NCBI RefSeq assembly: GCF_025847235.1
Contig: NZ_JAOZEW010000026.1
Location: forward strand, 1-64,000
DNA: 64,000 bases
DNA from: Flavobacterium shii
GTDB taxonomy: Bacteria > Bacteroidota > Bacteroidia > Flavobacteriales > Flavobacteriaceae
Direction: 5' to 3'
In this document: positions 51,845 through 60,290 of the stretch, in pieces
How positions within the stretch are numbered: the stretch's first letter is position 1
Layout: each line of letters starts with the position of its first letter
Translations under genes and position numbers: made by a program
The notes under the pieces: model-generated
The model's input: only the letters and a program-made list of their open reading frames with translations
Told to the model about the DNA's origin: nothing
Databases searched by the model: none

Positions 51845-53212
51845 ATGAAAATAGAAAAGCGCTGGGTCATTTCCTTTATTATTATAAGTATTGTGTGTAT
51901 AACTGGTGCTTTGTGGCCAACAGTTAGCGGAACCGATTATGTTCTTTCGGAATTTGGAACTACAGATCATATTGTTCCTGCCGATGTTGCATGGATGCTT
52001 ACTTCTTGCTGTCTGGTTTTAATCATGACACCAGGACTTTCCTTTTTTTACGGAGGGATGGTTGGGAAAAAGAATGTAATTTCTACCATGCTTCAAAGTT
52101 TTATTTGCTTAGGAGTTGTAACACTTCTATGGGTTGTGGTAGGTTTTAGCCTTGCTTTTGGAGAACCATTAGGAATTCATTCGGGAGGAAATTTTTATAG
52201 TTTTGTAGGCAATCCAACAACATTTGCTTTTATGGATTATGTGGGGGTTTTACCTCATAAGCAATTAGCCAATACAATTCCGTTTATGTTATTTGCCTTG
52301 TTTCAAATGAAATTTGCAGTTATTGCACCAGCAATTATTACTGGGTCATTTGCCGAACGAGTTCGATTTATTTCCTATCTACTATTTATATGTTTGTTCA
52401 CGATATGTATTTACGCACCTTTATGTCACGCTGTTTGGTATCCTACAGGGATTTTAGGAACTTATTTTGGTGTTAAAGATTTCGCTGGAGGAACTGTAGT
52501 GCATATGAGTGCTGGTTTTGCAGCATTGGCAGGAGTTTTGGTTTTAGGGAAAAGAAAAAATAGCCGACATATTCCAACTAATATTCCTTTTGTATTATTA
52601 GGAACCGGAATGCTGTGGTTTGGCTGGTTTGGATTTAATGCAGGTTCGGCTTTGGCAGCCAATGGTGTTGCAGCAATGGCATTTGCTACGACAACAACGG
52701 CATCTGCGGCAGCAATGTTAACCTGGGTATTTTTTGATAGAATCAATGGTCGTAAAGTTTCGGCTTTAGGAGCTTGTATCGGTGCGGTTGTAGGACTGGT
52801 TTCGATTACGCCAGCTGCAGGATTTGTATCTGTTCCCGAGAGTATGTTTTTTGGATTTAGTGCAGCCTTGGTTTCAAATATGGTCGTAAATGCTACTTTC
52901 TTAAAGAAAATTGATGATACACTAGATGTTTTTGCCTGTCATGGTGTAGGCGGAATTATGGGAATGATTCTTACGGCAATCTTTGCACATGGCGATAAAG
53001 CAAGTTTACTTCATGGCGGATGGATGGTTTTTGCACACCATATGATGGCATTGGTTCTGGTTTCGATTTTTACTTTTTTTGGAGCTTATCTTTTATTTAA
53101 ACTTACGAATGTAATTATCCCAATGCGAGTATCGGAAGAGTCGGAACATATCGGATTGGACTTATCTCAGCATGATGAAACGCTCGATCCTAAAATAAAA
53201 ACGGCTAATTAA
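51845..53212 (+). CDS. amt: Ammonium transporter
   Basis: A 455-residue Amt/Rh-family channel with eleven membrane helices after an N-terminal signal-like segment. The signature region DFAGGTVVHMSAGFAALAG holds the recruitment Asp and the first pore His, and FACHGVGGIMG holds the second of the twin histidines. MLTSCCLVLIMTPGLSFFYG-GMVGKKN is the family opening. It passes NH4+/NH3 into the cell. No PII (glnK) gene is adjacent. Confidence 0.96.
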   Translation: MKIEKRWVISFIIISIVCITGALWPTVSGTDYVLSEFGTTDHIVPADVAWMLTSCCLVLIMTPGLSFFYGGMVGKKNVISTMLQSFICLGVVTLLWVVVGFSLAFGEPLGIHSGGNFYSFVGNPTTFAFMDYVGVLPHKQLANTIPFMLFALFQMKFAVIAPAIITGSFAERVRFISYLLFICLFTICIYAPLCHAVWYPTGILGTYFGVKDFAGGTVVHMSAGFAALAGVLVLGKRKNSRHIPTNIPFVLLGTGMLWFGWFGFNAGSALAANGVAAMAFATTTTASAAAMLTWVFFDRINGRKVSALGACIGAVVGLVSITPAAGFVSVPESMFFGFSAALVSNMVVNATFLKKIDDTLDVFACHGVGGIMGMILTAIFAHGDKASLLHGGWMVFAHHMMALVLVSIFTFFGAYLLFKLTNVIIPMRVSEESEHIGLDLSQHDETLDPKIKTAN

Positions 53213-53228
53213 AATTGTATATAGCAAC

Positions 53229-53345
53229 GGTATAAAATCCTTTTAATCTGTGGTAGAAAAATTAACTGCAAGGTCACAAGGATTTACGCAAAGGGTACAA
53301 AGTTTTAAAATTAGTGCTAATTAGTGTGATTTGTGGCAAAAAAAA
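53229..53345. repeat. AATCTGTGG / AACTGCAAGG mosaic repeat
   Basis: CTTTTAATCTGTGGTAGAAA, TCACAAGGATTTACGCAAAG and AGTGCTAATTAGTGTGATTT are the same modules as at 9158. Apart from a weak CCAC/GTGG inverted repeat near 53385-53435, the 53213-53501 gap shows nothing else. Confidence 0.75.
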
Positions 53346-53501
53346 TAATCTGTGAGGATACGTTTAGCCCTTTTTTATATAGAAAACCACACTCAATATT
53401 TAGGTAGAAAAAAGCTATTAGAGGTGGTTTTTTTCATTTTTGAAATCCGATGCCATTCATTCGTATATATTGCTTAATTTTGCCGAAATATTTGTAAAAA
53501 A

Positions 53502-54179
53502 GTGGGAAGTAAAAATAAACTTAAGAGATTCAAAGAAAACGAAACATTCAATAACGTTTTTCAACCAACAAGAGAAGAAGTTGTAGGCGATTTATTTCCG
53601 CTTAAAGGGAAATGGAATACAGATTTCTTTAAAAACGATAATCCGTTGGTGCTTGAATTAGGTTGTGGAAAAGGGGAATATTCAGTAGGATTGGCCGAGA
53701 GATATCCAAACAAGAACTTTGTGGGAATCGATATTAAAGGAGCTCGTTTTTGGCGTGGTGCTAAAACTGCTGTGGAAACAGGTTTACATAACGTTGCTTT
53801 TATTCGTACTCAGATCGAATTAATCAATCATATTTTTGCCGAAAATGAAGTAGATGAAATCTGGATTACTTTTCCGGATCCTCAAATAAAATACAAACGT
53901 ACTAAACACCGTATGACCAATTCGGAATTTTTACAATTGTATAAAAAAATCCTTAAAAAAGACGGTGTTGTAAATTTAAAAACCGATAGTGAATTCATGC
54001 ACGGTTATACACTAGGGTTACTTCATGGTGAAGGTCATGAGGTTTTATATGCCAACCATAATGTGTATGTAAATGAAGGAAGTCCTGAAGAAGTAACAGC
54101 TTTTCAGACATTTTATGAGAAGCAATATTTAGAAATTAATAAGGCAATTACGTACATTCGTTTTAGAATTAAAGCGTAA
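53502..54179 (+). CDS. trmB: tRNA (guanine-N7-)-methyltransferase
   Basis: A 225-residue AdoMet-dependent enzyme forming m7G46 in the tRNA variable loop. The motif I region is LELGCGKGEYSVGLAERYP (about 52-70), and the family-specific ITFPDPQIKYKRTKHRM follows. The C-terminal LKTDSEFMHGYTL supplies substrate-contacting residues. Translation starts at GTG 53502 (GSKNKLKRFKEN, a typical Bacteroidota opening). Confidence 0.95.
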   Translation: MGSKNKLKRFKENETFNNVFQPTREEVVGDLFPLKGKWNTDFFKNDNPLVLELGCGKGEYSVGLAERYPNKNFVGIDIKGARFWRGAKTAVETGLHNVAFIRTQIELINHIFAENEVDEIWITFPDPQIKYKRTKHRMTNSEFLQLYKKILKKDGVVNLKTDSEFMHGYTLGLLHGEGHEVLYANHNVYVNEGSPEEVTAFQTFYEKQYLEINKAITYIRFRIKA

Positions 54180-54229
54180 TACTTCTTTTTAATTACAATC
54201 CCCATTTTTTAATACATGATTCGCAACGC

Positions 54230-54865
54230 ATGACTTTTATTATCCCTTTACTTTTAGGTTTTCTAACGGCTTTCATAGGTATTATTCCGCCAGGACTAAT
54301 TAACATGACAGCAGCCAAAGTGAATTTAAAAGAGGGGAAAAAGAATGCATTATGGTTTGTTGCCGGAGCAGTACTTATTATTTTCTGCCAGGTATATTTG
54401 GCGATTTTATCAGCAAGAATCATTGATCAGCGACCAGATGTTGTCGTTTTATTACGTGAGATTGGTTTCGGAATATTTGCTGTTTTAACCGTTTATTTTC
54501 TGTGGATTGCAAAACAGCCTAAAAAGAAAAAAAATAAAATTAAGAATAACAGTAAAAAAAGCCGCTTCTTTCTGGGGATGTTACTTTCGGCTCTTAATTT
54601 CTTTCCAATTCCGTACTACGTTTTCGTTAGTGTTACACTAGCTTCTTATAAATTGTTTTTGTTCGAAAATCACTTTATTTCCGTGTTTGTTGCAGGTTCT
54701 GTATTGGGATCGTTTACGGTTTTTTACTGTTATATTGCTTTTTTCGAAAAGATCGAAAGGAAAACAGATTACCTTCTTAAAAATATGAATACTATTATCG
54801 GAAGTATCACAGGATTAATTTCGATAACTACACTTTTCAATATTATACGATATTATTTCGCTTGA
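54230..54865 (+). CDS. LysE-type exporter
   Basis: A 211-residue inner-membrane protein with about six helices, of the LysE/RhtB amino-acid exporter superfamily (FLTAFIGIIPPGLINMTAAK at the start, then a repeat after residue 110, LLSALNFFPIPYYVFVSVTL). It may export an amino acid or similar metabolite. A basic cytoplasmic loop (KKKKNKIKNNSKKSR) joins the halves. The next gene starts 22 bp on, so the two may be cotranscribed. Confidence 0.82.
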   Translation: MTFIIPLLLGFLTAFIGIIPPGLINMTAAKVNLKEGKKNALWFVAGAVLIIFCQVYLAILSARIIDQRPDVVVLLREIGFGIFAVLTVYFLWIAKQPKKKKNKIKNNSKKSRFFLGMLLSALNFFPIPYYVFVSVTLASYKLFLFENHFISVFVAGSVLGSFTVFYCYIAFFEKIERKTDYLLKNMNTIIGSITGLISITTLFNIIRYYFA

Positions 54866-54887
54866 TTTTTTACTTAAAAATAAAGGC

Positions 54888-55214
54888 ATGGCTGAAGATA
54901 ATTTTTTCGAAAGAGTATATATAATTGCAAGACAGATTCCGTACGGGAAAGTAACTTCCTATGGCGCTATTGCAAAAGCTTTGGGAACGGCACGATCTGC
55001 AAGAATGGTTGGTTGGGCGATGAATGCTTGTCATAACATGGATGATGTTCCTGCACATCGTGTGGTAAACAGAAAAGGATTACTTAGCGGTAAACACCAT
55101 TTTGACGGAACTAACCTAATGCAACAATTACTCGAAAATGAAGGAATCGAAGTTAGAGACAATCAAGTTGTAGATTTTGAAAAACATTTTTGGCAACCAG
55201 AAATTGAGTTGTAG
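54888..55214 (+). CDS. Alkyltransferase-like protein (ATL; MGMT fold without the active Cys)
   Basis: A 108-residue protein with the C-terminal DNA-binding fold of O6-alkylguanine-DNA alkyltransferase (VYIIARQIPYGKVTSYGAIA, ALGTARSARMVGWAMNAC). The active site PCHRV is VPAHRV, with Ala in place of the alkyl-accepting Cys (E. coli Atl has Trp). It should bind and flag O6-alkylguanine for nucleotide excision repair instead of reversing it. Length and fold fit ATL proteins. Family call is firm; function is inferred from the missing Cys. Confidence 0.9.
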   Translation: MAEDNFFERVYIIARQIPYGKVTSYGAIAKALGTARSARMVGWAMNACHNMDDVPAHRVVNRKGLLSGKHHFDGTNLMQQLLENEGIEVRDNQVVDFEKHFWQPEIEL

Positions 55215-55229
55215 TTTTTGTAAACGGGT

Positions 55230-55300
55230 AACCATATAAGTAATGTAAGTTCTACTGTTAAGCGTTAAGTTATTATATGTTCTTATATTACTTATATATT
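55230..55300. repeat. AACCATATAAGTAAT inverted repeat between convergent genes
   Basis: AACCATATAAGTAATGTAAG (55230-55249) and CTTATATTACTTATATATTA (55282-55301) are imperfect complements. A related string (CTTATATCACTTATATGG) is at 60-77 near the window start. Probably a dispersed repeat, also usable as a terminator. Confidence 0.6.
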
Positions 55301-56624
55301 AAATTAAGCAAATCACAAAGTTTGTTTTGTTCTCATCGCTTTGGTAGCTTAAATATCCTCCGTGCGCTTCGATAATATTCTTAGAAAGCGTAAGTCCGAT
55401 TCCAGCACCATCTTTTCGGGTTGTGAAAAAAGGGAGGAATATTTTATCTCTTATTTGGGGTTCAATCCCTTTTCCGGTATCAGAAATAGTGATAAAAAAA
55501 CGATTGTTTTCGGTTAATGCCGATAGGAATATTCTCTTTTCTTGTTTTTCCTTTAAAGCAAAAATACTATTGGTAATCAAGTTGATGATAACTTGTTCCA
55601 TTTGGCTTTTATCTATTAAAATAGAACGGGAACTATTGATATTGTTTATTAGTTCAATTCCTTGTTCTTTTAAGATTGGTGCCATGATTTTTAGGCAATC
55701 ATTAAAAAGTACATTAATCGATGTTGGTTTTTTGTCTGGAGTAGGAAGCATGGCTAGTTTTCGGTAGTTTTCGACAAAAATCTGCAAATGATCGCTTCGA
55801 TTTATAATGGTAGAAATACTACTTTTAATATCATCAAAATCGTCTTCTTCGAGTTTTTCCTGATCTATTATTTGAAGTAAATTTTGAGAAAGTGAACGAA
55901 TCGGAGTTAAAGAATTCATTAGCTCATGCGAAATAACCTTCATTAAAGTAATCCACGCTTCTTTTTCCTTTTTATCAATAACACGCTGGATACTATCTAG
56001 TAAAATGATGAAATATTCTTTATTGAGTGATTTTGTTAATGAAGTCTGAAGTATGAATGTTTGTAAATCCTGCTGTTCAATTTTGATATTAACAGTGGTT
56101 TTTAATTCGCTAAAATGAGTGTTCTCAATCTCTTCGCAAAGTGATGGGAGGTAATTTTTAAGATAATTCCAATGACTTACTTTAGGAACATTGAATAAGG
56201 AGGAGAAACAATCGTTCATGAGGAATATGCTCCAGTCGTCATTGTCTTTTTCCAGAATTAAAGTAGCAGTATCGATATTGTTTAAAATAGACCGATAAAT
56301 CAATTCTTTGGAAGTTTGTTCTTGTTGTTTTTCTTTTAGGGTATCGTACAAAAGAGATAAGTTCTTGAAACTGCCTTTTTTTTGTTCTTCGGGGAAATTC
56401 GTTGAATAATCATTTTGAAGAATAGAGAGGATTGTTTTATCGTAAAAACTCATTTTGTTTTTGATGAAGAAATACATTTCTGCGAAAGCAATAATAACGA
56501 CAGCACCAACTAAAATACTATTGTAGTATAGTTCTTTTTGTGCAAGAAGTAGCGAAGCAAAAAGAATGATTATGATAATAAAAATACGTAAAAATAAGGC
56601 GTTATAGAGTTTCCAGTTTTTCAT
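55299..56624 (-). CDS. Membrane sensor histidine kinase (NtrY-like)
   Basis: A 441-residue kinase with two N-terminal membrane helices (about 10-28 and 35-54) and very little periplasmic sequence, so the signal is probably sensed in the membrane or cytoplasm. A PAS-like domain (about 105-215) precedes HisKA with His233 (VISHELMNSLTPIRSL) and HATPase_c (ITNSIFALKEKQEKR, SDTGKGIEPQIRDKIFLPFF, GAGIGLTLSKNIIEAHGG). It phosphorylates the regulator encoded at 56624; the two genes overlap by one base. Confidence 0.93.
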   Translation of the reverse strand: MKNWKLYNALFLRIFIIIIILFASLLLAQKELYYNSILVGAVVIIAFAEMYFFIKNKMSFYDKTILSILQNDYSTNFPEEQKKGSFKNLSLLYDTLKEKQQEQTSKELIYRSILNNIDTATLILEKDNDDWSIFLMNDCFSSLFNVPKVSHWNYLKNYLPSLCEEIENTHFSELKTTVNIKIEQQDLQTFILQTSLTKSLNKEYFIILLDSIQRVIDKKEKEAWITLMKVISHELMNSLTPIRSLSQNLLQIIDQEKLEEDDFDDIKSSISTIINRSDHLQIFVENYRKLAMLPTPDKKPTSINVLFNDCLKIMAPILKEQGIELINNINSSRSILIDKSQMEQVIINLITNSIFALKEKQEKRIFLSALTENNRFFITISDTGKGIEPQIRDKIFLPFFTTRKDGAGIGLTLSKNIIEAHGGYLSYQSDENKTNFVICLI

Positions 56625-57973
56625 TATTCGATATTTTTTAAACCATATTTTTCAATTCTTCTGTATAATGAAGCTCTTGATAATCCTAAGTCTTCGGCTG
56701 TTTTACTGATGTTTCCTTTGTTCTTGAACAAGGATTTTTCGATGGCATTTTTCTCAATTTCCGATAGTGGATTTTCATCATTTATTTCCAAGTCTTCAAA
56801 ATCAAGAATATCCAGGTCGGTTACAGAAATTGTATTGTTTTCGGATAGAATCAAGGCTCTTTCGATTTTGTTTTCCATTTCCCGAATGTTTCCTTTCCAA
56901 GGATATTTTTCTAAATGTTTAGCGACGTTGGTGTCAAAAGTAATATTGGTTTGATTGTATTTTTCTCCAATTTCTGTAAGTAGGAATTCAGCCATCGGGA
57001 CAATATCATCTTTTCGTTCTCGCAAAGATGGTAATGTAATTTCCATAGTATTGATACGATACAGTAAATCTTCACGAAATGTTTTGTTCTTTACTTCGGC
57101 TTTTATATCGCTATTTGTTGCGGCAATTATCCGAACGTTTAATGGTCTTGGTTTACTTTCGCCTAAGCGAGTGACCGATTTTGTTTGTAAAACGTGTAAT
57201 AGTTTTGATTGTAAATGCAACGGAATATTCCCGATTTCGTCTAGAAAAATAGTCCCGTCTGCGGCAGTTTCAAATCGTCCCGGAGTATCGGTTTTAGCAT
57301 CTGTAAAAGCACCTTTGGAATAGCCGAATAGTTCGCTTTCGAATAAATTATCACTTAAAGAGCCCAAATCGACATGAACGAAAGGTTTGTCTTTTCGTTG
57401 CGAGTTTTGATGGATATGTTGTGCAAAGACAAATTTTCCAGTTCCGTTTTCTCCCAGAATAAGTACGTTGGCATCAGTTTTGGCTACTTTTTCGGCAATT
57501 GTATAAGCTTGTTTTATTTTGGTAGATGTTCCTGTGAAATATCTCTTTCCTTCGGGTTTTGCAATTACTTTTTTTGATTTTTTTCGACTTTCATCAACAG
57601 CATTGTCAATTGTGGTTAATAGTTTTTCGTTGTTCCAAGGTTTTAGAACATAATCGAATGCGCCAATTTTTATGCCTTCTACGGCTGTATCTATTTTTCC
57701 AAAAGCAGTCATTAAGATAACAACTGTTTGTGGAGATAGTGTTTTGATTTCTTTGAGCCAATGGATTCCTTCGCGTCCATCTTCAAAACCAATTCGATAA
57801 TTCATGTCCAATAAAACAACATCAATTGGGTTTTCGGATAAAAGTGAAATGATTTTTTTAGGATCGCTGGTTGTGAAAATCGATTCAAAATTCTTTTTTA
57901 GAATCATTTTTACCGAAAAAAGAATTTCTTCCTGATCATCAACAACTAATATATTGGCTTGTTTTTTTCGCAT
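56624..57973 (-). CDS. NtrC-family sigma-54-dependent response regulator
   Basis: A 449-residue regulator. The receiver domain (1-125) has Asp12/Asp13, the phosphoacceptor Asp56 (VVLLDMNYRIG), Thr89 and Lys111. The AAA+ domain follows with GENGTGK (Walker A) and GAFTDA, a variant of the sigma-54-contacting GAFTGA loop. A Fis-type helix-turn-helix ends the protein (NISKTAEDLGLSRASLYRRI). The start at 57973 is preferred over 58024, because the extension runs through paired operator-like palindromes. It likely activates the divergent efflux operon at 58133. Confidence 0.94.
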   Translation of the reverse strand: MRKKQANILVVDDQEEILFSVKMILKKNFESIFTTSDPKKIISLLSENPIDVVLLDMNYRIGFEDGREGIHWLKEIKTLSPQTVVILMTAFGKIDTAVEGIKIGAFDYVLKPWNNEKLLTTIDNAVDESRKKSKKVIAKPEGKRYFTGTSTKIKQAYTIAEKVAKTDANVLILGENGTGKFVFAQHIHQNSQRKDKPFVHVDLGSLSDNLFESELFGYSKGAFTDAKTDTPGRFETAADGTIFLDEIGNIPLHLQSKLLHVLQTKSVTRLGESKPRPLNVRIIAATNSDIKAEVKNKTFREDLLYRINTMEITLPSLRERKDDIVPMAEFLLTEIGEKYNQTNITFDTNVAKHLEKYPWKGNIREMENKIERALILSENNTISVTDLDILDFEDLEINDENPLSEIEKNAIEKSLFKNKGNISKTAEDLGLSRASLYRRIEKYGLKNIE

Positions 57974-57986
57974 GAGATGTGTTTTT

Positions 57987-58022
57987 GTTCGATTGTGAAC
58001 GGTCAACTGTTCATTATCGAAC
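57987..58022. promoter_or_regulatory. Tandem GTTC-N6-GAAC sites, candidate regulator binding sites (UAS)
   Basis: GTTCGATTGTGAAC (57987-58000) and GTTCATTATCGAAC (58009-58022) are two palindromes whose centres are exactly 22 bp (two helical turns) apart, 65-100 bp upstream of the sigma-54-type promoter. This is the expected layout for cooperative binding of NtrC-type dimers. Confidence 0.7.
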
Positions 58023-58086
58023 ACTACTTTTTTTGATGATTTTGAAACCGCTTTATATATCAGTGTTTTATAGATTATAATTCTTT

Positions 58087-58101
58087 TGGCACAATATTTA
58101 C
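58087..58101 (+). promoter_or_regulatory. Sigma-54-type promoter of the efflux operon
   Basis: TGGCAC-N5-TTAC (58087-58092 and 58098-58101) matches the -24/-12 consensus TGGCAC-N5-TTGC except for one base in the -12 element. It lies 31 bp before the ATG at 58133, and no TAnnTTTG box is seen there. Confidence 0.7.
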
Positions 58102-58132
58102 CTATTGGTAATCAGTAAAATAATTAGAACAC

Positions 58133-59377
58133 ATGGATAAAGTAATTCCTCGTAAAAGTAAAAAAATTAGGTATCTGACAATAGGAATTGGAGCTTTTTT
58201 AGTTTTGGCTACTGTAGTATTTTTTTCTTTCAATAAAAAAAGAAGTCTGAATGTAAAGGGAGACGAATTAATCGTAAAGAAAGTTGAGATGGCTTTTTTT
58301 GAAGATTTTATGGTTTTTCAAGCCAAAGTTGAACCTTTGAATGTTATGTTGGTAAATGTAACTGAGGGAGGTTCGGTAAAGGAGATTTTTGTCGAAAATG
58401 GCGCAACAGTTGTTAAAGGGCAGCCTTTGGCTCGATTGTATAACCCGAATACGGAACTTAATTACCTTACGCAGGAAACGGCTATTATCGAGCAGATAAA
58501 TAACCTGAATACGGGTAAACTGAATATTAGAAATCAAGAGTTGAATCTGAATAAAGATTTAGTGTTGATTGAGCATGATTATAATGATGCTAAACGATTG
58601 TTTGACATGAACTCGAAATTATTTGATAAGGATGTTATTTCAAAAAATGATTGGAATACATTTAAAGAGGGTTTGCGTTTTCAGGAAGAACGAAAAAGAA
58701 CGATTCAGCAAAGTATTCAAAAGGAAAAGCAAACTAATCAATTGCAGATCTCGCAAATAAATCGCTCGATTCAAACTATGGAAATGAGTTTGGATATTTT
58801 GAGAAATAACAAGAAAAACTTTTTGATTATTGCTCCTGAATCGGGACGACTTACTTCTTTTCAACCTGTTTTAGGAAAAACATTTCAGGCAGGAGAAAGT
58901 ATAGGAAGATTAGATTCTAAACAAGGTTACAAATTAAAGGCTGAAGTAGATGAGTTTTATCTGGAGAAAATGCGTGAAGGCTTAAAAGGTGAAATCGAAT
59001 ATCAAGGGAAAATATTAGATGTAGTTGTGACCAAAGTTATTCCTGAAGTAAAAGGGGGGCATTTTTCGATCGAATTGAATTTTGACCCAAAAGAGAAAAT
59101 TATTTTGCAGGATGGATTGAGTTTTGGAGTGAAATTAATTTTATCCGAGAGAAATAAAATCCTTGTTTTGCCAAAAGGAAACTTTAATCAGGAAACAGCA
59201 GGGAAATGGATCTTTGTTGTAAACGGAAATAAAGCCGAGAGAAGAACGATTAAATTAGGACGAGAAAATCCTTCGTATTATGAAGTTCTTGGAGGAGTTA
59301 AAGAAGGAGAATCTGTAATAACATCTTCTTATTTGGATTACAAAGATGTAGAGGAACTTTCGATTAGTTCTCAATAA
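58133..59377 (+). CDS. HlyD/MacA-type periplasmic adaptor protein
   Basis: A 414-residue membrane-fusion protein with an N-terminal anchor (about residues 13-31). A biotinyl-lipoyl-like domain lies in two halves (FVENGATVVKGQPLARLYNP and IIAPESGRLTSFQPVLGKTF) separated by a long coiled coil (about 110-220). The rest is a beta-barrel and membrane-proximal domain (KAEVDEFYLEKMREGLKGEI). It links the ABC transporter encoded next to an outer-membrane channel. No TolC-like gene lies in the window, so that partner is elsewhere. Confidence 0.92.
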   Translation: MDKVIPRKSKKIRYLTIGIGAFLVLATVVFFSFNKKRSLNVKGDELIVKKVEMAFFEDFMVFQAKVEPLNVMLVNVTEGGSVKEIFVENGATVVKGQPLARLYNPNTELNYLTQETAIIEQINNLNTGKLNIRNQELNLNKDLVLIEHDYNDAKRLFDMNSKLFDKDVISKNDWNTFKEGLRFQEERKRTIQQSIQKEKQTNQLQISQINRSIQTMEMSLDILRNNKKNFLIIAPESGRLTSFQPVLGKTFQAGESIGRLDSKQGYKLKAEVDEFYLEKMREGLKGEIEYQGKILDVVVTKVIPEVKGGHFSIELNFDPKEKIILQDGLSFGVKLILSERNKILVLPKGNFNQETAGKWIFVVNGNKAERRTIKLGRENPSYYEVLGGVKEGESVITSSYLDYKDVEELSISSQ

Positions 59378-59463
59378 CAGTTTTCAATTTACATTTTACA
59401 AAAAAATAACGTTTCAATCATCAATCAAAAAACATAATTAAGAACAATTAATATTTTTATAAT

Positions 59464-60165
59464 ATGATAACAATACAAGATTTAACAAAGGTTTTTAGGA
59501 CAGAAGAAGTAGAAACTGCAGCATTAAGCGGAATTAATTTAAAAATAAAAGAAGGCGATTTCCTTACCATAATGGGGCCTTCTGGTTGTGGGAAATCTAC
59601 TTTACTTAATATAATAGGGCTTTTGGATAGCGCTAGTGGCGGAAGTTATAAATTACTGGATAACGAAATGATTGGTCTTAAAGAGAAAGGTAGAGCTGCT
59701 GTTCGTAAAGAAAATATTGGATTTATTTTTCAGAATTTCAACCTTATTGATGAGCTTTCTGTTTATGATAATATCGAATTGCCTTTAATTTACAATAATG
59801 TAAAGGCATCTGATAGAAAACACAAAATCGAAGCAATTGCTGAGAAATTAAATATTTCTCATCGATTAAAACATTTTCCACAACAGCTTTCGGGAGGACA
59901 ACAACAACGTGTTGCTGTGGCAAGAGCCTTGGTAAATGATCCAAAAATAATTCTAGCCGATGAGCCTACGGGTAATTTGGATAGTAAAAATGGAAATGAG
60001 GTTATGGAACTTTTAACCGATTTGCATGCCAAAGGTGCAACAATACTTATGGTTACGCACTCGGATTACGACGCTTCTTTTTCGCAAAAAACAATTCATA
60101 TGAAAGATGGGGTTATTTTTTCGGAAAGATTAAATCAAAGAAATGTAGATGTTTTTAAAGTATAG
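59464..60165 (+). CDS. MacB-type ABC transporter ATP-binding protein
   Basis: A 233-residue nucleotide-binding subunit of the LolD/MacB group: Walker A GPSGCGKST (about 38-46), the Q-loop in IGFIFQNFNLIDELSVYDNI, signature LSGGQQQR, Walker B IILADEPTGNLDSKNG and switch His in MVTHSDYDA. It drives the permease at 60291, to which it is joined by 125 bp of noncoding DNA. In this family the energy is used for mechanotransmission that expels substrates from the periplasm. Confidence 0.95.
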   Translation: MITIQDLTKVFRTEEVETAALSGINLKIKEGDFLTIMGPSGCGKSTLLNIIGLLDSASGGSYKLLDNEMIGLKEKGRAAVRKENIGFIFQNFNLIDELSVYDNIELPLIYNNVKASDRKHKIEAIAEKLNISHRLKHFPQQLSGGQQQRVAVARALVNDPKIILADEPTGNLDSKNGNEVMELLTDLHAKGATILMVTHSDYDASFSQKTIHMKDGVIFSERLNQRNVDVFKV

Positions 60166-60290
60166 AAATTATGATAAAGATTATAACAATAGTAATTATA
60201 GTAGTGGTAGAGTTTTGTAAAACACTTTTTTTATAAATACCACCCAAACTAACCAAACCAAATTAAATCATAATAAAAAGAATTAAAAGT

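Noticed and set aside
57974..58024. 17-codon N-terminal extension of the response regulator
   Set aside because: It covers the paired operator-like palindromes, and receiver domains begin near the internal Met at 57973.
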